The notes: a model not told the origin generated them from the sequence alone. Counted from the stretch's first letter, positions 17,959 to 26,888 are shown. The stretch: 64,000 nucleotides of DNA from Desulfovibrio sp. (GCA_016218665.1 JACRDI010000004.1:39359-103358); one strand, 5' to 3'. Numbers and translations: made by a program.

Positions 17959-18717
17959 TTGAGCGACGCGCTTTCCGATGAATTTTTCGCCGAGGTGGGC
18001 GACAAGTACTACCCCCAGGTGCTGGAAGGGCTGGAGAAGCTCGGCGCGGGCGAGGTGGGGCCCGGCATAGAGATCCTGGCCCGGCCCCTGCACACCATCA
18101 AGGGCGTCACGGGGTTCATGCCCGGCTTCGAGGCCGCCAGCCACCTGACGCACAAGGTGGAGAGCTTCCTCAAGAAACTGCAGGCCGAGACCCTGCCCCA
18201 CAGCGCGGACAACATCTCCCTCGCCGCCTACGGCGTGAACTCCGTCTTCGCCGCCATAGAGCAAATTCGCGACCAGGGCGCGCCGGACCAGGGCGAGATA
18301 GACGCCGTGTGCCAGGTGCTGGAGGCCGCCGCGGGCGGCACCCAGGCGGACAAGAAGGGCGGCTCGGCCGTGTGCGTCGTCAAGGAGCAGGCCCCCGAGG
18401 GCGCGGTGCTGCGCGCCGTGTGCGCGCGCCTGCACGCCAAGCCCCAGACCGACCAGATCGTCGCGGCCATCCTGGCCCTGCCGCAGACGTCCCCCGTCAT
18501 CCTCGACCTCTCGGCCGTCAAGAGCTGCGGCTCCGCCGTGTGGGAGGACCTCGCCGGGCTTGCCGGCATGTGGACCATCCGGGTGCGCGGGCTTTCCGGC
18601 GCGGCACGGGAGACCTTCTACGCATGGGACTTCGACGCCGTGTTCCCCCTTGAGCAGGAGACCCCGATCTCCCTGGGCGCCCCGGACGCCGCGGAAACCG
18701 CGGGAGGCGCCCGATGA
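17959..18717 (+). CDS. HPt-domain protein with C-terminal STAS-like domain
   Basis: A 252-residue protein with a phosphotransfer motif RPLHTIKGVTGFMPGF (H45) in a four-helix HPt domain (residues about 1-105). A region from about 130 to 230 contains VILDLSAVKSCGSAVWEDL, typical of STAS domains. The start is a TTG with AGGAGC upstream. It overlaps the next gene by 4 bases (ATGA). It appears to supply the P1 phosphotransfer function that the downstream CheA-like protein lacks; the STAS part may link to a partner-switch protein (inference). Confidence 0.8.
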   Translation: MSDALSDEFFAEVGDKYYPQVLEGLEKLGAGEVGPGIEILARPLHTIKGVTGFMPGFEAASHLTHKVESFLKKLQAETLPHSADNISLAAYGVNSVFAAIEQIRDQGAPDQGEIDAVCQVLEAAAGGTQADKKGGSAVCVVKEQAPEGAVLRAVCARLHAKPQTDQIVAAILALPQTSPVILDLSAVKSCGSAVWEDLAGLAGMWTIRVRGLSGAARETFYAWDFDAVFPLEQETPISLGAPDAAETAGGAR

Positions 18718-20366
18718 GGGACGTCATCCGCCAGTGCATCGCCCCCCTGGAGGAGAGCGTCCTCAAGCTTGAGGAAGGACGGCCCACGGCCAACGACGTG
18801 ACCGCGGTGCTGGAATCCCTGGGCCTCACCCACGTGAAGCTCGCCTCGGCCCAGGTCATCTCGCTTTTGGACATGCTGGCCGATGGCATCACCCCGCTGA
18901 ACGAGGGCATCGTCACCTCGCTCTTGCGCCTGTGCGAGGCCCACAAGAAGTTTCTCTGCTCCCTGGCCGGCGTGCTGGACCAGCCCCGCCAGGCCGCCGT
19001 GCCCGGCATCGAGGCCGCTCTCGCGGCCGAGGCCGTGCGCGCCGAGACGCAGCCCGACGCCCCGGCGGGCGATCCCCAGGCCAACGGCCACGGCCCCGCC
19101 GTCCCGGCCACGTCGTCTGACCTGGCGGAGGCCCAGGCCAACCAGGCCCTGGCCGCCAGCAAGCAGGGCATCACCAGCATCCGCGTGCCCACGGAACGGC
19201 TCGACAGCCTCATCGAGCTGGTGGGCAAGCTCATGGTGACCTTCGCCGTGCTCTCCCAGAGCGGCACCCGCGGGGCAACGCTCTCCGCCTCCACCCTGGC
19301 CGAGCTCGACACCGTCATCACCGGCCTGCAGAACCAGGTGGACGCCATCCGCCTGGTGCCGCTGAAGCAGATCTTTTTGCCAATGAACCGCCTGGTGCAA
19401 AGCCTTTCGCAGAAGATGGGCAAGAAGGTGCGCTTCACCATCACCGGCGACGAGCTGGCGCTGGACAAGACCATCGTGGAGAGCCTGAACGAGCCCCTGG
19501 TGCACCTTTTGCGCAACGCCCTGGACCACGGTCTGGAGCCGCCCGAGGAGCGCGCAGACAAGGGCAAGGACGAGACCGGCAGCGTGCACCTGAACGCCTA
19601 CCGCAAGGGCGAGACCGCCTTCGTGGAGGTCTCCGACGACGGCCGGGGGCTGAACGCCGCGCGCATTCTGCAGAAGGCCCAGGAACGCGGCCTGGTGGAG
19701 CCGGGCCAGGCGCTCTCCGAGCAGGAGATCATCCAGTTCATCCTGGCCTCGGGCTTCAGCACGGCGGAGAAGGTCACCGACGTCTCCGGCCGTGGCGTGG
19801 GCATGGACGCCGTGGCCAACGCCATCCGCGTGCAGCTCGGCGGCGACATCACCATCGAGAACCTGCCCGGCGCGGGCTCGCGCTTCACCCTGACCATCCC
19901 GCTTTCGCGCTCGGTGAACGAGGGCATAGTGGACGCCCTGGTGTGCCGCGTGGGATCGGAGCTGCTCATCGTGCCCTCGCGCGACGTGCTGGAGATCTAC
20001 GCCCCGGCGCCCCACGACCTGGTGGCCCTGCCCGACGGCAGCGAGACCGTGAGCGTGCGCGGCCAGATCTTCCACCTGCTGCGCCTGTGCCGCCACCTGG
20101 GACTGGGCGACGCCTGCAACGGCATCGAGCAGGGCCTCATCATCACCGTGCGCATGGGCGAGGTCTCGGCCGCGCTCCTGGTGGACGAGGTGCTGCGCCA
20201 GCAGCAGGTGGTGGTCACCGGCTTCACCGTGCCCGTGCAGGACATCTACACCCTGCCCATCCTGGGCTTCGGCATGATGGGCGAGAGCGACGCCCTGGTG
20301 CTGGACATCGAAAAGCTCCTGGCCGAGCTCACCGCCGGGCCGCAGGCCCAGCCCGCCCAGCCCTAG
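18714..20366 (+). CDS. CheA-like histidine kinase lacking its own HPt (P1) domain
   Basis: A 550-residue protein. Residues about 1-150 contain no HxxKG motif. The P3 dimerisation region follows (IRVPTERLDSLIELVGKLMV), then the ATPase with N-box LVHLLRNALDHGLEPPEER, G1 VEVSDDGRGLN and G2 VSGRGVGMDAV, and a C-terminal CheW-like P5 domain. The kinase probably phosphorylates the HPt protein encoded immediately upstream and, through it, the CheY-like protein. No CheW, CheR, CheB or receptor gene is nearby, so this may not be a chemotaxis system. Confidence 0.88.
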   Translation: MRDVIRQCIAPLEESVLKLEEGRPTANDVTAVLESLGLTHVKLASAQVISLLDMLADGITPLNEGIVTSLLRLCEAHKKFLCSLAGVLDQPRQAAVPGIEAALAAEAVRAETQPDAPAGDPQANGHGPAVPATSSDLAEAQANQALAASKQGITSIRVPTERLDSLIELVGKLMVTFAVLSQSGTRGATLSASTLAELDTVITGLQNQVDAIRLVPLKQIFLPMNRLVQSLSQKMGKKVRFTITGDELALDKTIVESLNEPLVHLLRNALDHGLEPPEERADKGKDETGSVHLNAYRKGETAFVEVSDDGRGLNAARILQKAQERGLVEPGQALSEQEIIQFILASGFSTAEKVTDVSGRGVGMDAVANAIRVQLGGDITIENLPGAGSRFTLTIPLSRSVNEGIVDALVCRVGSELLIVPSRDVLEIYAPAPHDLVALPDGSETVSVRGQIFHLLRLCRHLGLGDACNGIEQGLIITVRMGEVSAALLVDEVLRQQQVVVTGFTVPVQDIYTLPILGFGMMGESDALVLDIEKLLAELTAGPQAQPAQP

Positions 20367-20454
20367 ACCCCGCCCCTTCCCGTCCCCTCCCGCCCAAGGG
20401 CCCGGCCCGCCCCGCTTGGCGCGATTCCGGCCAGCAAGGCCGCCCGCTGGGCCT

Positions 20455-20519
20455 CTCCCGGCAGCAGGCTCCCGGCAGGAGGCTCCCGGCAGGAGGCTCC
20501 CGGCAGGAGGCTCCCGGCC
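20455..20519. repeat. 14-bp tandem repeat (4 copies plus 9 bases)
   Basis: The unit CTCCCGGCAGGAGG begins at 20455, 20469, 20483 and 20497, with a partial copy ending at 20519; the first copy has one change. It directly abuts the -35 element of the riboswitch promoter, so copy number may affect it. The rest of the gap after the CheA gene (20367-20454) shows nothing else. Confidence 0.85.
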
Positions 20520-20548
20520 TTGACACCCGCTGCGCCCCATACTAACGC
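20520..20548 (+). promoter_or_regulatory. Promoter of the cobalamin riboswitch operon
   Basis: -35 TTGACA (20520-20525), 17-base spacer, -10 TAACGC (20543-20548). It starts at the last base after the 14-bp repeats. Confidence 0.55.
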
Positions 20549-20549
20549 T

Positions 20550-20720
20550 CTGCCTGTCCGGTGCCCTGCATGAAGCGGGGCGAAGAGGGAATCCCGTGGA
20601 AATCGGGAGCGGACCCGCCGCCGTGAGCCCCGCAAACGGCCGGCCCCCAAGCGCGCCACTGGGAGAGATCCTGGGAAGGCCGGGGCCGGTGGGGTGAGCC
20701 GGAAGACCTGCCGGATTCTG
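20550..20720 (+). promoter_or_regulatory. Cobalamin riboswitch
   Basis: The conserved B12-box elements are visible in order: GGTGCC, GAAGAGGGAATC, the AATCGGGAGCGGACCCGC segment, GCCGTGAGCCC, GCCACTGG, GGGAAGGC and the closing GAGCCGGAAGACCTGCC. These match the adenosylcobalamin aptamer consensus. It precedes cbiK and is followed by a terminator hairpin, so corrinoid binding should switch off the operon by attenuation. Confidence 0.93.
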
Positions 20721-20786
20721 TGTCATGGCTTCTCGTCGGCAACGAGGGCTTTTGTCCGACGGGACACATCTGGGGACGAAAACGGG

Positions 20787-20825
20787 ACTCCCCTTCCGCC
20801 ATTGCTTGCGGGAGGGGAGTTTTTT
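20787..20825 (+). terminator. Terminator of the riboswitch expression platform
   Basis: A 13-bp stem pairs 20787-20799 with 20808-20820 (one G-U pair), with an 8-base loop and a T run at 20820-20825. It ends 39 bases before the cbiK start, the expected place for ligand-dependent attenuation. Confidence 0.85.
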
Positions 20826-20864
20826 GTTGTCCCCCACCGCGCCCCTCCGCTTTTGGAGGTCTGC

Positions 20865-21761
20865 ATGCGTCCACCTGTTGCATCCGTCTTCTGGCGCGCT
20901 TTGTGCGCCGCCCTGCTCGCCCTTTGCCTTGCCCAGCCCGCCCTTGCGGCCGAGGCGAAGAAAGGGGCCGCCCCCAAGCGCGGCATCCTGCTGGTGGCCT
21001 TTGGCACCAGCTTGCCCGAGGCCGTGGGCGCCATAGACAGCCTGAAGGCCCAGGCCGAGGCCGCCTTTCCCGGCGTGCCCGTGCGCATGGCCTACTCGTC
21101 CAGGATCATCCGCGACAAGATCGCCGGGGAAGGCATTGTGCGCCGCGCCCCTGCCCAGGCCCTCGCCGACATGGCGGCCGAGGGCTTCACCGAGGTGGCC
21201 GTGCAGTCCCTGCACGCCATCCCCGGCAAGGAGTTCCACGACATCATCGCCACGGCCAGGGCCCTGGAGGGCATGCCCAAGGGCATCAAGAAAATCACCG
21301 TGGGCCTGCCGCTTCTGTCCACGCCGGAAGACATCAAGGCCGCGGCCGAGGCCATTCTGCAAAGCCAGCCCAAACGCGCCAAGGGCGAGGGGCTGGTGCT
21401 CATGGGCCACGGCACGGAACATCCGGCCAACGCCGCCTACGCGGCCCTGCAGCTGGAGCTGTGGAAGAAGGACCCCGCGGTGTTCATCGCCACCGTGGAG
21501 GACAACCCCGGCCTGGACGACGTCATCCTGGCCCTCAAGCGCCAGGGCCTGCGCGGCGTGGTTCTGGCGCCCCTCATGAGCGTTGCCGGCGACCACGCCC
21601 GAAACGACATGGCCGGCGGCGAGGACGACTCCTGGGCCAGCCGGCTCAAGGCCAAGGGCTTCGCGGTCCGGGCCGACCTCACGGGCCTGGGCAGCCGCCC
21701 GGCCGTGGCGAAGCTGTGGATTGAGCACCTGAAGCGCGCCGTGCAGGCGCTGGACGAATAA
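20865..21761 (+). CDS. cbiK: Sirohydrochlorin cobaltochelatase CbiK, periplasmic type
   Basis: Inserts cobalt into sirohydrochlorin for anaerobic B12 synthesis. The 298-residue protein has a signal peptide (ALLALCLAQPALAAEA), as in the periplasmic CbiK of Desulfovibrio. Metal-site histidines H182 (LMGHGTEHP) and H244 (SVAGDHAR) are 62 residues apart, the same spacing I recall for the Salmonella and Desulfovibrio enzymes. LLVAFGTSLPEA is the family start. TGGAGG precedes the ATG. The TAA stop overlaps the next ATG by one base. A secreted chelatase beside a transporter suggests metal capture or export of a cobalt or heme product (inference). Confidence 0.93.
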   Translation: MRPPVASVFWRALCAALLALCLAQPALAAEAKKGAAPKRGILLVAFGTSLPEAVGAIDSLKAQAEAAFPGVPVRMAYSSRIIRDKIAGEGIVRRAPAQALADMAAEGFTEVAVQSLHAIPGKEFHDIIATARALEGMPKGIKKITVGLPLLSTPEDIKAAAEAILQSQPKRAKGEGLVLMGHGTEHPANAAYAALQLELWKKDPAVFIATVEDNPGLDDVILALKRQGLRGVVLAPLMSVAGDHARNDMAGGEDDSWASRLKAKGFAVRADLTGLGSRPAVAKLWIEHLKRAVQALDE

Positions 21762-22858
21762 TGGCCGGACAGGGCGGAGACATGTGCGCGGCGCGGCGCA
21801 GCACCGTGCGGGCCGTGCTGGCGGTCTCCGCCCTGTTCCTGTGCCTGGCGATCACCGTCGCCCTGGCCTGCGGCGCGGGCAGCTTCCCCGCCCCGCCGGG
21901 AGAGGTGCTGCGCGCCCTGGCCCAGGCTGCGGGCATTCCCTGGGGCGAGCCGGTGGACCCTGCCCTGGCCGTGGTGGTGGTGGACATCCGCCTGGCCCGC
22001 GTGCTGCTGGCCGGGCTGGCCGGGGCCTCCCTGGCCGTGGCGGGCGCGGCCTTCCAGGGCGTGCTCAGAAATCCCCTGGCCGACTCCTTCACCCTGGGCG
22101 TGTCCGGCGGAGCGGCCTTCGGGGCGTCGCTGGCCATTTTGAGCGGCATCGCCGGGGAGGCGGCGCTGGCTGGCGAGGCCCGGGTGCTGCCCGCCTGCGC
22201 CCTGGCCGGGGCCCTTGCGGCGCTCGCCCTGGTGCTTGGCCTCGCGCGGGCCGGGGGCGGGCCGCTTTCCTCCCTGCGGCGGGAAACCGTGGTGCTGGCC
22301 GGCATCGTGGTCTCCACCTTCCTCTCGGCCCTCATCTCGCTTTTGAAGAGCCTGGACGAGGAGTCCGTGGCCAGCATCGTGTTCTGGATCATGGGCAGCT
22401 TCCAGGGCCGGGGCTTCGAGCACGCGCAGCTGGCCTGGCCGTACATGCTTGTGGGCGCGGCGCTGGTGTTCTGGCGCGCCCGACAGCTGGACCTGCTGGC
22501 CCTGGGCGAGATCCAGGCGCGCATGCTGGGCCTCGACGCCGGGCGCGCGCGGCTGTGGCTGCTCCTGGGGGCGAGCCTGCTCTCCGGCGCGGCCGTGGCG
22601 GTGTCCGGGGTCATCGGCTTCGTGGGGCTGGTGGTGCCGCATCTGGTCCGGCTGATGCTGGGCGCGGGCCATGCGCGGCTGCTGCCCGCCTCGGCCCTGC
22701 TGGGCGCGCTGCTGCTCATCTGGGCCGACGTCGTCGCGCGCAGCATCCTGCCCGGCGGGGCGGAGATGCCCGTGGGCGTGGTCACGGCGCTCATGGGCGG
22801 GCCGTTCTTCTGCCTCATCCTGGCCCGGCGCGGCCTCTCCCGCGGGAGAGATGCATGA
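21761..22858 (+). CDS. BtuC/FecD-type ABC transporter permease
   Basis: Inner-membrane permease of 365 residues in the iron-siderophore/cobalamin class. It has about nine or ten hydrophobic segments. The family motifs are GVLRNPLADSFTLGVSGGAA (about 99-118) and SGVIGFVGLVVPHLVR (about 285-300). It overlaps cbiK by 1 base and the ATPase gene by 4. Riboswitch control points to a corrinoid or cobalt-complex substrate, but siderophore or heme cannot be excluded. Confidence 0.9.
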   Translation: MAGQGGDMCAARRSTVRAVLAVSALFLCLAITVALACGAGSFPAPPGEVLRALAQAAGIPWGEPVDPALAVVVVDIRLARVLLAGLAGASLAVAGAAFQGVLRNPLADSFTLGVSGGAAFGASLAILSGIAGEAALAGEARVLPACALAGALAALALVLGLARAGGGPLSSLRRETVVLAGIVVSTFLSALISLLKSLDEESVASIVFWIMGSFQGRGFEHAQLAWPYMLVGAALVFWRARQLDLLALGEIQARMLGLDAGRARLWLLLGASLLSGAAVAVSGVIGFVGLVVPHLVRLMLGAGHARLLPASALLGALLLIWADVVARSILPGGAEMPVGVVTALMGGPFFCLILARRGLSRGRDA

Positions 22859-23652
22859 TCCGCGCGCGCGGCCTGACCTGCGGCTACGGCGGCCGCCCGG
22901 TGCTGCACGGCGTGGACCTGCGCCTCGCGCCGGGCGAGTTCGCGGCCCTGCTGGGGCCCAACGGCTCCGGCAAGACCACCCTGCTCTCCGCCCTGGCGGG
23001 CCTTGTGCGGCCCATGGACGGCGCGGTGGAGCTTGGCGACAGAGACATTTCCGGCCTGTCCGCGCGGGAGCGGGCGCGGCTCGTGTCCTGCGTGCCCCAG
23101 AGCGCCAGCGCCCCGGCGGGCTTCACCGTGCGCGAGCTGGTGCTCATGGGCCGTTTTGCGCACACCGGGCTCCTGGGCGGCTACGGCCCCCAGGACGAAG
23201 AGGCGGCCCTGGCCGCCCTGGTTGATGCCGGCTGCGCGGAACTGGCCCAGCGCCAGGCGGCGGAGCTCTCCGGCGGGGAGTGGCAGCGGGTGCTTCTGGC
23301 GCGCGCCCTGTGCCAGGGGCGCAATGCCTTGCTTCTGGACGAGGCCACCAGCGCCCTGGACCTGGCCCGGCGCGTGGAGGCCTTCGACCTGCTCTCGCGG
23401 GTCAACGCGGGCGGCGGAACCATCCTGGTGGCCGTGCACGACCTGAACCTGGCCGCCCTCTACTGCCCCAGGCTGATTTTCCTCAAGGGCGGGCGCGTGG
23501 TGCTGGATGGCCCGGCCCGCGACGTGTTCACCGAGGCGAACCTGAAGGACATCTATGCGACGGATATTCGCGTGGCTCCGCACCCGGTCACCGGCGCGCC
23601 CCAGGCGCACCTGGTGCCTGGCGCCGGTCCTGCTGCTCATACTGCTGGCTAG
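22855..23652 (+). CDS. BtuD/FecE-type ABC transporter ATP-binding protein
   Basis: ATPase of 265 residues. Walker A is GPNGSGKTT (about 35-43), the signature LSGGEWQR, Walker B LLLDEATSALD and the switch HDLNLA. The start overlaps the permease stop by 4 bases. Its 3' end overlaps the next gene by 98 bases; the last 30 codons look like a loosely constrained extension created by that overlap. Confidence 0.9.
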   Translation: MIRARGLTCGYGGRPVLHGVDLRLAPGEFAALLGPNGSGKTTLLSALAGLVRPMDGAVELGDRDISGLSARERARLVSCVPQSASAPAGFTVRELVLMGRFAHTGLLGGYGPQDEEAALAALVDAGCAELAQRQAAELSGGEWQRVLLARALCQGRNALLLDEATSALDLARRVEAFDLLSRVNAGGGTILVAVHDLNLAALYCPRLIFLKGGRVVLDGPARDVFTEANLKDIYATDIRVAPHPVTGAPQAHLVPGAGPAAHTAG

Positions 23653-24559
23653 CGCAAACTCCCCGGCCCTGGCCGAGGTCCGCGTGACGGACGACACCGG
23701 CCGGGAGATCGTGCTGGAGCGACCGGCCGCGAGGGTCATCGCGCTGTACGGGGCGTTCAACGAGATCCTGGACGGGCTGGGCCGGGCGGAGACGATCGTG
23801 GCGCGCACCAACGCCGATGTGACGCCCGCGCGCATCGCCCGGCTGCCGGTCATCGGCACGCACATGCGGCCGAACATCGAGGCCGTGCTGGCGCAGAAGC
23901 CGGACCTGGTGCTGCAGATGGCCGGGCGCAAGGAGGCCTCCCTGCCTGTGGACGCGCTGGCGAAGCGCGGCGTGCGCGTGGCCGTGTTCCGCGCGGGCAG
24001 CTTCGCCGAGCTTTTCAGCGTCATCCGCCGGGTGGGCGTGCTCACCGGGGCCGAGGCCCAGGCGGAAGCCATGGTGCGCGGCCTGGAGGAACGCCTCGCC
24101 GCCCTGGACGCCAGGATCGCCGCCACAAAGGAGCGCCCCCGCGTGTTCTTCGAGGTGCGTTCGCCGAACATGCTGGCCGCAGGACGCTCCGGCCTCGTGG
24201 CGGAGATCATCCGCCGCGCCGGGGGCGCGAACTGCGTGGAGGAAAAGGGCAAGTTCGCCCGCCTGAGCGAGGAGGAGATCGTGCGCCTTGCGCCCGAGGC
24301 CTACCTCATCCAGCGCGGCCCCATGAACCCGGCCCCGCTGCCGCTTTCCAAACGCCCGCGCCTGCGGAGCATCCCGGCAGCGGCAAACGGCCGCGCCTGG
24401 TTCGTGGACGAGCGCAAGTATTCCCGCCCGGGCCCCAAGAGCGTGGACGCGGCCGAGGAGCTGGCCGCCCTGTTGCACCCGGAGCTTTCCAAGACACCAT
24501 CCGCGCCCCCGGCCAGGACGAACACCTCGGCCAAGGGCGCGAAAAAGGACAGCAAATGA
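23555..24559 (+). CDS. BtuF/FecB-type periplasmic binding protein
   Basis: Solute-binding protein of 334 residues. A signal peptide (CLAPVLLLILLASANSPALA) is followed by VTDDTGREIVLERPAARVI, the standard start of this class. The motifs VLAQKPDLVLQ and VAEIIRRAGG follow. The N-terminus is translated from DNA that also encodes the end of the ATPase, giving a 98-base overlap in another frame; the signal peptide in the overlap supports this start. A Lys/Ser/Ala-rich tail ends the protein. Completes the importer of the riboswitch operon. Confidence 0.88.
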   Translation: MRRIFAWLRTRSPARPRRTWCLAPVLLLILLASANSPALAEVRVTDDTGREIVLERPAARVIALYGAFNEILDGLGRAETIVARTNADVTPARIARLPVIGTHMRPNIEAVLAQKPDLVLQMAGRKEASLPVDALAKRGVRVAVFRAGSFAELFSVIRRVGVLTGAEAQAEAMVRGLEERLAALDARIAATKERPRVFFEVRSPNMLAAGRSGLVAEIIRRAGGANCVEEKGKFARLSEEEIVRLAPEAYLIQRGPMNPAPLPLSKRPRLRSIPAAANGRAWFVDERKYSRPGPKSVDAAEELAALLHPELSKTPSAPPARTNTSAKGAKKDSK

Positions 24560-25266
24560 CCCGTTTCGGAACCCTGTACGGCATCGGCGTGGGCCCCGGC
24601 GACCCGGACCTCGTGACCCTGAAGGCCGTGAAGATTCTGCAGAAGGTGGACGTGGTGTTCGCCGCGGCCTCCACCAAGAACGAGGCCTCCCTGGCCCTGT
24701 CCATCGCCCGCCCGCACCTGCGGCACGGCGCGCAGGCCGTGCGCCTGGACTTCCCCATGACCCGCGACCAGGCCGTGCTGGACAAGGCCTGGCGCAAGAA
24801 CGCCGACATCGTGGCGGAGCTGCTGGGCCAGGGCAAGAGCGCGGCCTTCCTCACCCTGGGCGACCCGCTGACTTACAGCACCTTCGGCTACCTGCTGCGC
24901 ACCCTGAACGGCCTCCTGGCCGAGATCCCCGTGCAGGTGGTGCCGGGCGTCACCAGCTATCAGGCCGCGGCCGCGCACACGGGCCGCGTGCTGGTGGAGA
25001 GCGGGGAGAACCTGGCCGTGGTTTCGGGCGTGGCGTCCGAGGAAGAACTGGAGCGCGTGCTCGCCACCGCCTCCAGCGCGGTGATCCTCAAGGCCTACAA
25101 GAACATGCCCGCCATCCGCAGGGTGCTGGACCGCCTGGGCCTGGCGTCCTCGGCGGTGTTCGTCACCCGCCTGGGGCACGAGGGCGAGGCCGTGTACCAG
25201 GGCCTGGACGAGGTTCCCGAGAAGCCCAGCTATTTCTCGCTGATTCTGGTGCGGCGGGGCGCGTAG
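24556..25266 (+). CDS. cobI: Precorrin-2/cobalt-factor-2 C20-methyltransferase
   Basis: SAM-dependent corrin-ring methylase of 236 residues. GIGVGPGDPDLVTLKAVKIL begins the tetrapyrrole methylase domain, AAFLTLGDPLTYSTFGYLL is the second family motif, and VVPGVTSYQAAAA follows. This matches CobI/CbiL. With the anaerobic CbiK in the same operon the likely substrate is cobalt-factor II. It overlaps the binding-protein gene by 4 bases and ends the operon. Confidence 0.9.
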   Translation: MTRFGTLYGIGVGPGDPDLVTLKAVKILQKVDVVFAAASTKNEASLALSIARPHLRHGAQAVRLDFPMTRDQAVLDKAWRKNADIVAELLGQGKSAAFLTLGDPLTYSTFGYLLRTLNGLLAEIPVQVVPGVTSYQAAAAHTGRVLVESGENLAVVSGVASEEELERVLATASSAVILKAYKNMPAIRRVLDRLGLASSAVFVTRLGHEGEAVYQGLDEVPEKPSYFSLILVRRGA

Positions 25267-25270
25267 CCCC

Positions 25271-26662
25271 CTACTCCACCAGCAGCATGTGCAGGTCGCA
25301 CACGTTGGTGCGCGTGGGGCCGGTCTTGTAGAGGCCGCCGATGGCCTCGAAGAAGTGGTAGGAGTCGTTGGCGCGCAGGGCCTCGGCCGTGGACAGGCCG
25401 GCCGCGCGGGCCCGGGCCAGCATCAGGGGCGAGGCGTAGGCCCCGGCCGCGTCCGTGGGCCCGTCGGTGCCGTCTGTGGAGGCCGACAGGAAGGCGATGC
25501 CCCGGCCCTGCTCCGGGTCGCGCTCCATCTCGGCCAGAAAGGCCAGCGCCATCTCCTGGTTGCGGCCGCCCTTGCCCTCGCCGGTCAGGGTCACAACGGT
25601 CTCCCCGCCCAGAATCACGCAGGCGGGCGTCTTCACCAGCATGCCCGTGCGCCGCACGTCCTGGCCGATGCCGGAGAGAAAGCGCGCCACCTCCCGCGCC
25701 TCCCCGGTCAGCAGGCAGGTGAGCGGGGCCACGTTGTAGCCCAGGTCGCGGGCCATGTCGCAGGCGGCCAGCAGCGCCGCGTGGTTGGTGCCGATGAGCA
25801 GGTTGGTGGCGTGGGCCAGGGCCGCATCGCCCTCCTTGGGCGTTTCGGGAATCGCCCCGGCCGCGCCCAGCTCCAGGGCCCGCAGCACCTCGGCCGGGAT
25901 GGCCTGCGCGATGCCGTAGCCGCGCACGATGCCCAGGGCCTCGGCGTAGGTGCTGCCGTCCGCGCTGGTGATGCCCGAGGCGATGGTGTCCAGCCGGTCG
26001 CCCACCACGTCGGAAAGGATGAGGGAGATGCTGGTGGCCGGGGCGAGGAGCCGCAGGAAGCGCCCGCCCTTGAGCTCGGACAGATGCTTCCTGACACAGT
26101 TGATCTCGCGGATGTCGGCCCCGCAGGCCAGCAGGGCCCTTGTCACCGCCTGCTTGTGCGCCAGGGTGAGGACAACCTCGCGCCCGCCGTCGGCGTAGGT
26201 CATGGGCGCAGGCAAAAGCGCGGAACCCCCGCCGGAGATGAGGTTCAGCACCAGGGTCTTCTCGTCCGCCCCGCGCGCCAGCTCCGCGATGCGCCTGGCC
26301 GCGGCGACCCCGGCCTCGTCGGGCACGGGGTGGGCGGCCTCGGCCTGTTCGATGCGCCCCAGTTCCTCGGTGTGGCCGCACTTGGTGCACACAAGCCCGC
26401 CGAAGCCCATGCCCTCGGGCAGCCGGTCCGCGAGGATGTCCTCCACCGCCTTGGCCATGCGCGCGCTGGCCTTGCCGCAGCCCAGCACCAGAATGCGCGA
26501 GAAGCGCGAAAGGTCCACCTCGTGACGCGCGTGCTCCAATTCCACCACAAGCCTGGTTCCTTGCACCCGCATGCGGCTGACGAGCATGCCGTAGGGGTCG
26601 ATGCGCGAGAGCGCGGCCTCGAAGATGCGCGTGAGGGTCTGGAACTGCGGGTCGGACTGCAT
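25271..26662 (-). CDS. Glycerate 2-kinase (MOFRL/GckA family)
   Basis: ATP-dependent kinase making 2-phosphoglycerate from glycerate. At 463 residues it is full length. The DUF4147 N-terminal domain has LVLGCGKASARMAKAVED and LNLISGGGSALLPAP, then NCVRKHLSELKGGR and LILSDVVGD. The C-terminal MOFRL domain has GGETVVTLTGEGKGGRNQE and SASTDGTDGPTDAAGA. AAGGAGG precedes the ATG. It converges tail-to-tail with cobI, 4 bases apart. It would channel glycerate from the hydroxypyruvate reductase type enzyme into glycolysis. Confidence 0.92.
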   Translation of the reverse strand: MQSDPQFQTLTRIFEAALSRIDPYGMLVSRMRVQGTRLVVELEHARHEVDLSRFSRILVLGCGKASARMAKAVEDILADRLPEGMGFGGLVCTKCGHTEELGRIEQAEAAHPVPDEAGVAAARRIAELARGADEKTLVLNLISGGGSALLPAPMTYADGGREVVLTLAHKQAVTRALLACGADIREINCVRKHLSELKGGRFLRLLAPATSISLILSDVVGDRLDTIASGITSADGSTYAEALGIVRGYGIAQAIPAEVLRALELGAAGAIPETPKEGDAALAHATNLLIGTNHAALLAACDMARDLGYNVAPLTCLLTGEAREVARFLSGIGQDVRRTGMLVKTPACVILGGETVVTLTGEGKGGRNQEMALAFLAEMERDPEQGRGIAFLSASTDGTDGPTDAAGAYASPLMLARARAAGLSTAEALRANDSYHFFEAIGGLYKTGPTRTNVCDLHMLLVE

Positions 26663-26688
26663 GGAGCCTCCTTGGTGACGCTTGGCCA

Positions 26689-26717
26689 AGGCTAGCCTGT
26701 TTGCGCTTCCGGCTCAA
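26689..26717 (-). promoter_or_regulatory. Promoter of the glycerate kinase gene
   Basis: On the minus strand, -35 TTGAGC (26717-26712), 17-base spacer, -10 TAGCCT (26694-26689), ending 26 bases before the start codon. Confidence 0.5.
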
Positions 26718-26773
26718 GCCGAGCCTTCGTCGTGTCCGAAGCCTTGCTCAAAATCTTCCGTCAGCACAGGCCG

Positions 26774-26802
26774 TTGACCCAAATTCAGGCCGGGCATAGC
26801 CT
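26774..26802 (+). promoter_or_regulatory. Promoter of the alcohol dehydrogenase gene
   Basis: -35 TTGACC (26774-26779), 17-base spacer, -10 TAGCCT (26797-26802). The spacer and -10 include an inverted repeat CAGGC/GCCTG, and AATTCAGG occurs twice around it, so an operator is possible. Confidence 0.45.
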
Positions 26803-26888
26803 GATGCCGAATTCAGGAACAAAGGAGGACAAGGAACCGCACGCTTCCCGCAAACCAACCGCCGGCCCAGGCCGGAAAGGAGCCCCCC

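Noticed and set aside
20455..20519. CRISPR-like array
   Set aside because: Units are 14 bases in direct tandem without spacers; it is a simple tandem repeat. The 13-base array at 31679 is rejected for the same reason.
18618..21728. Thousand-codon minus-strand open frame opposite the CheA-like and cbiK genes
   Set aside because: It crosses a riboswitch, a tandem repeat and two well-identified genes, and its composition is that of a mirrored frame.
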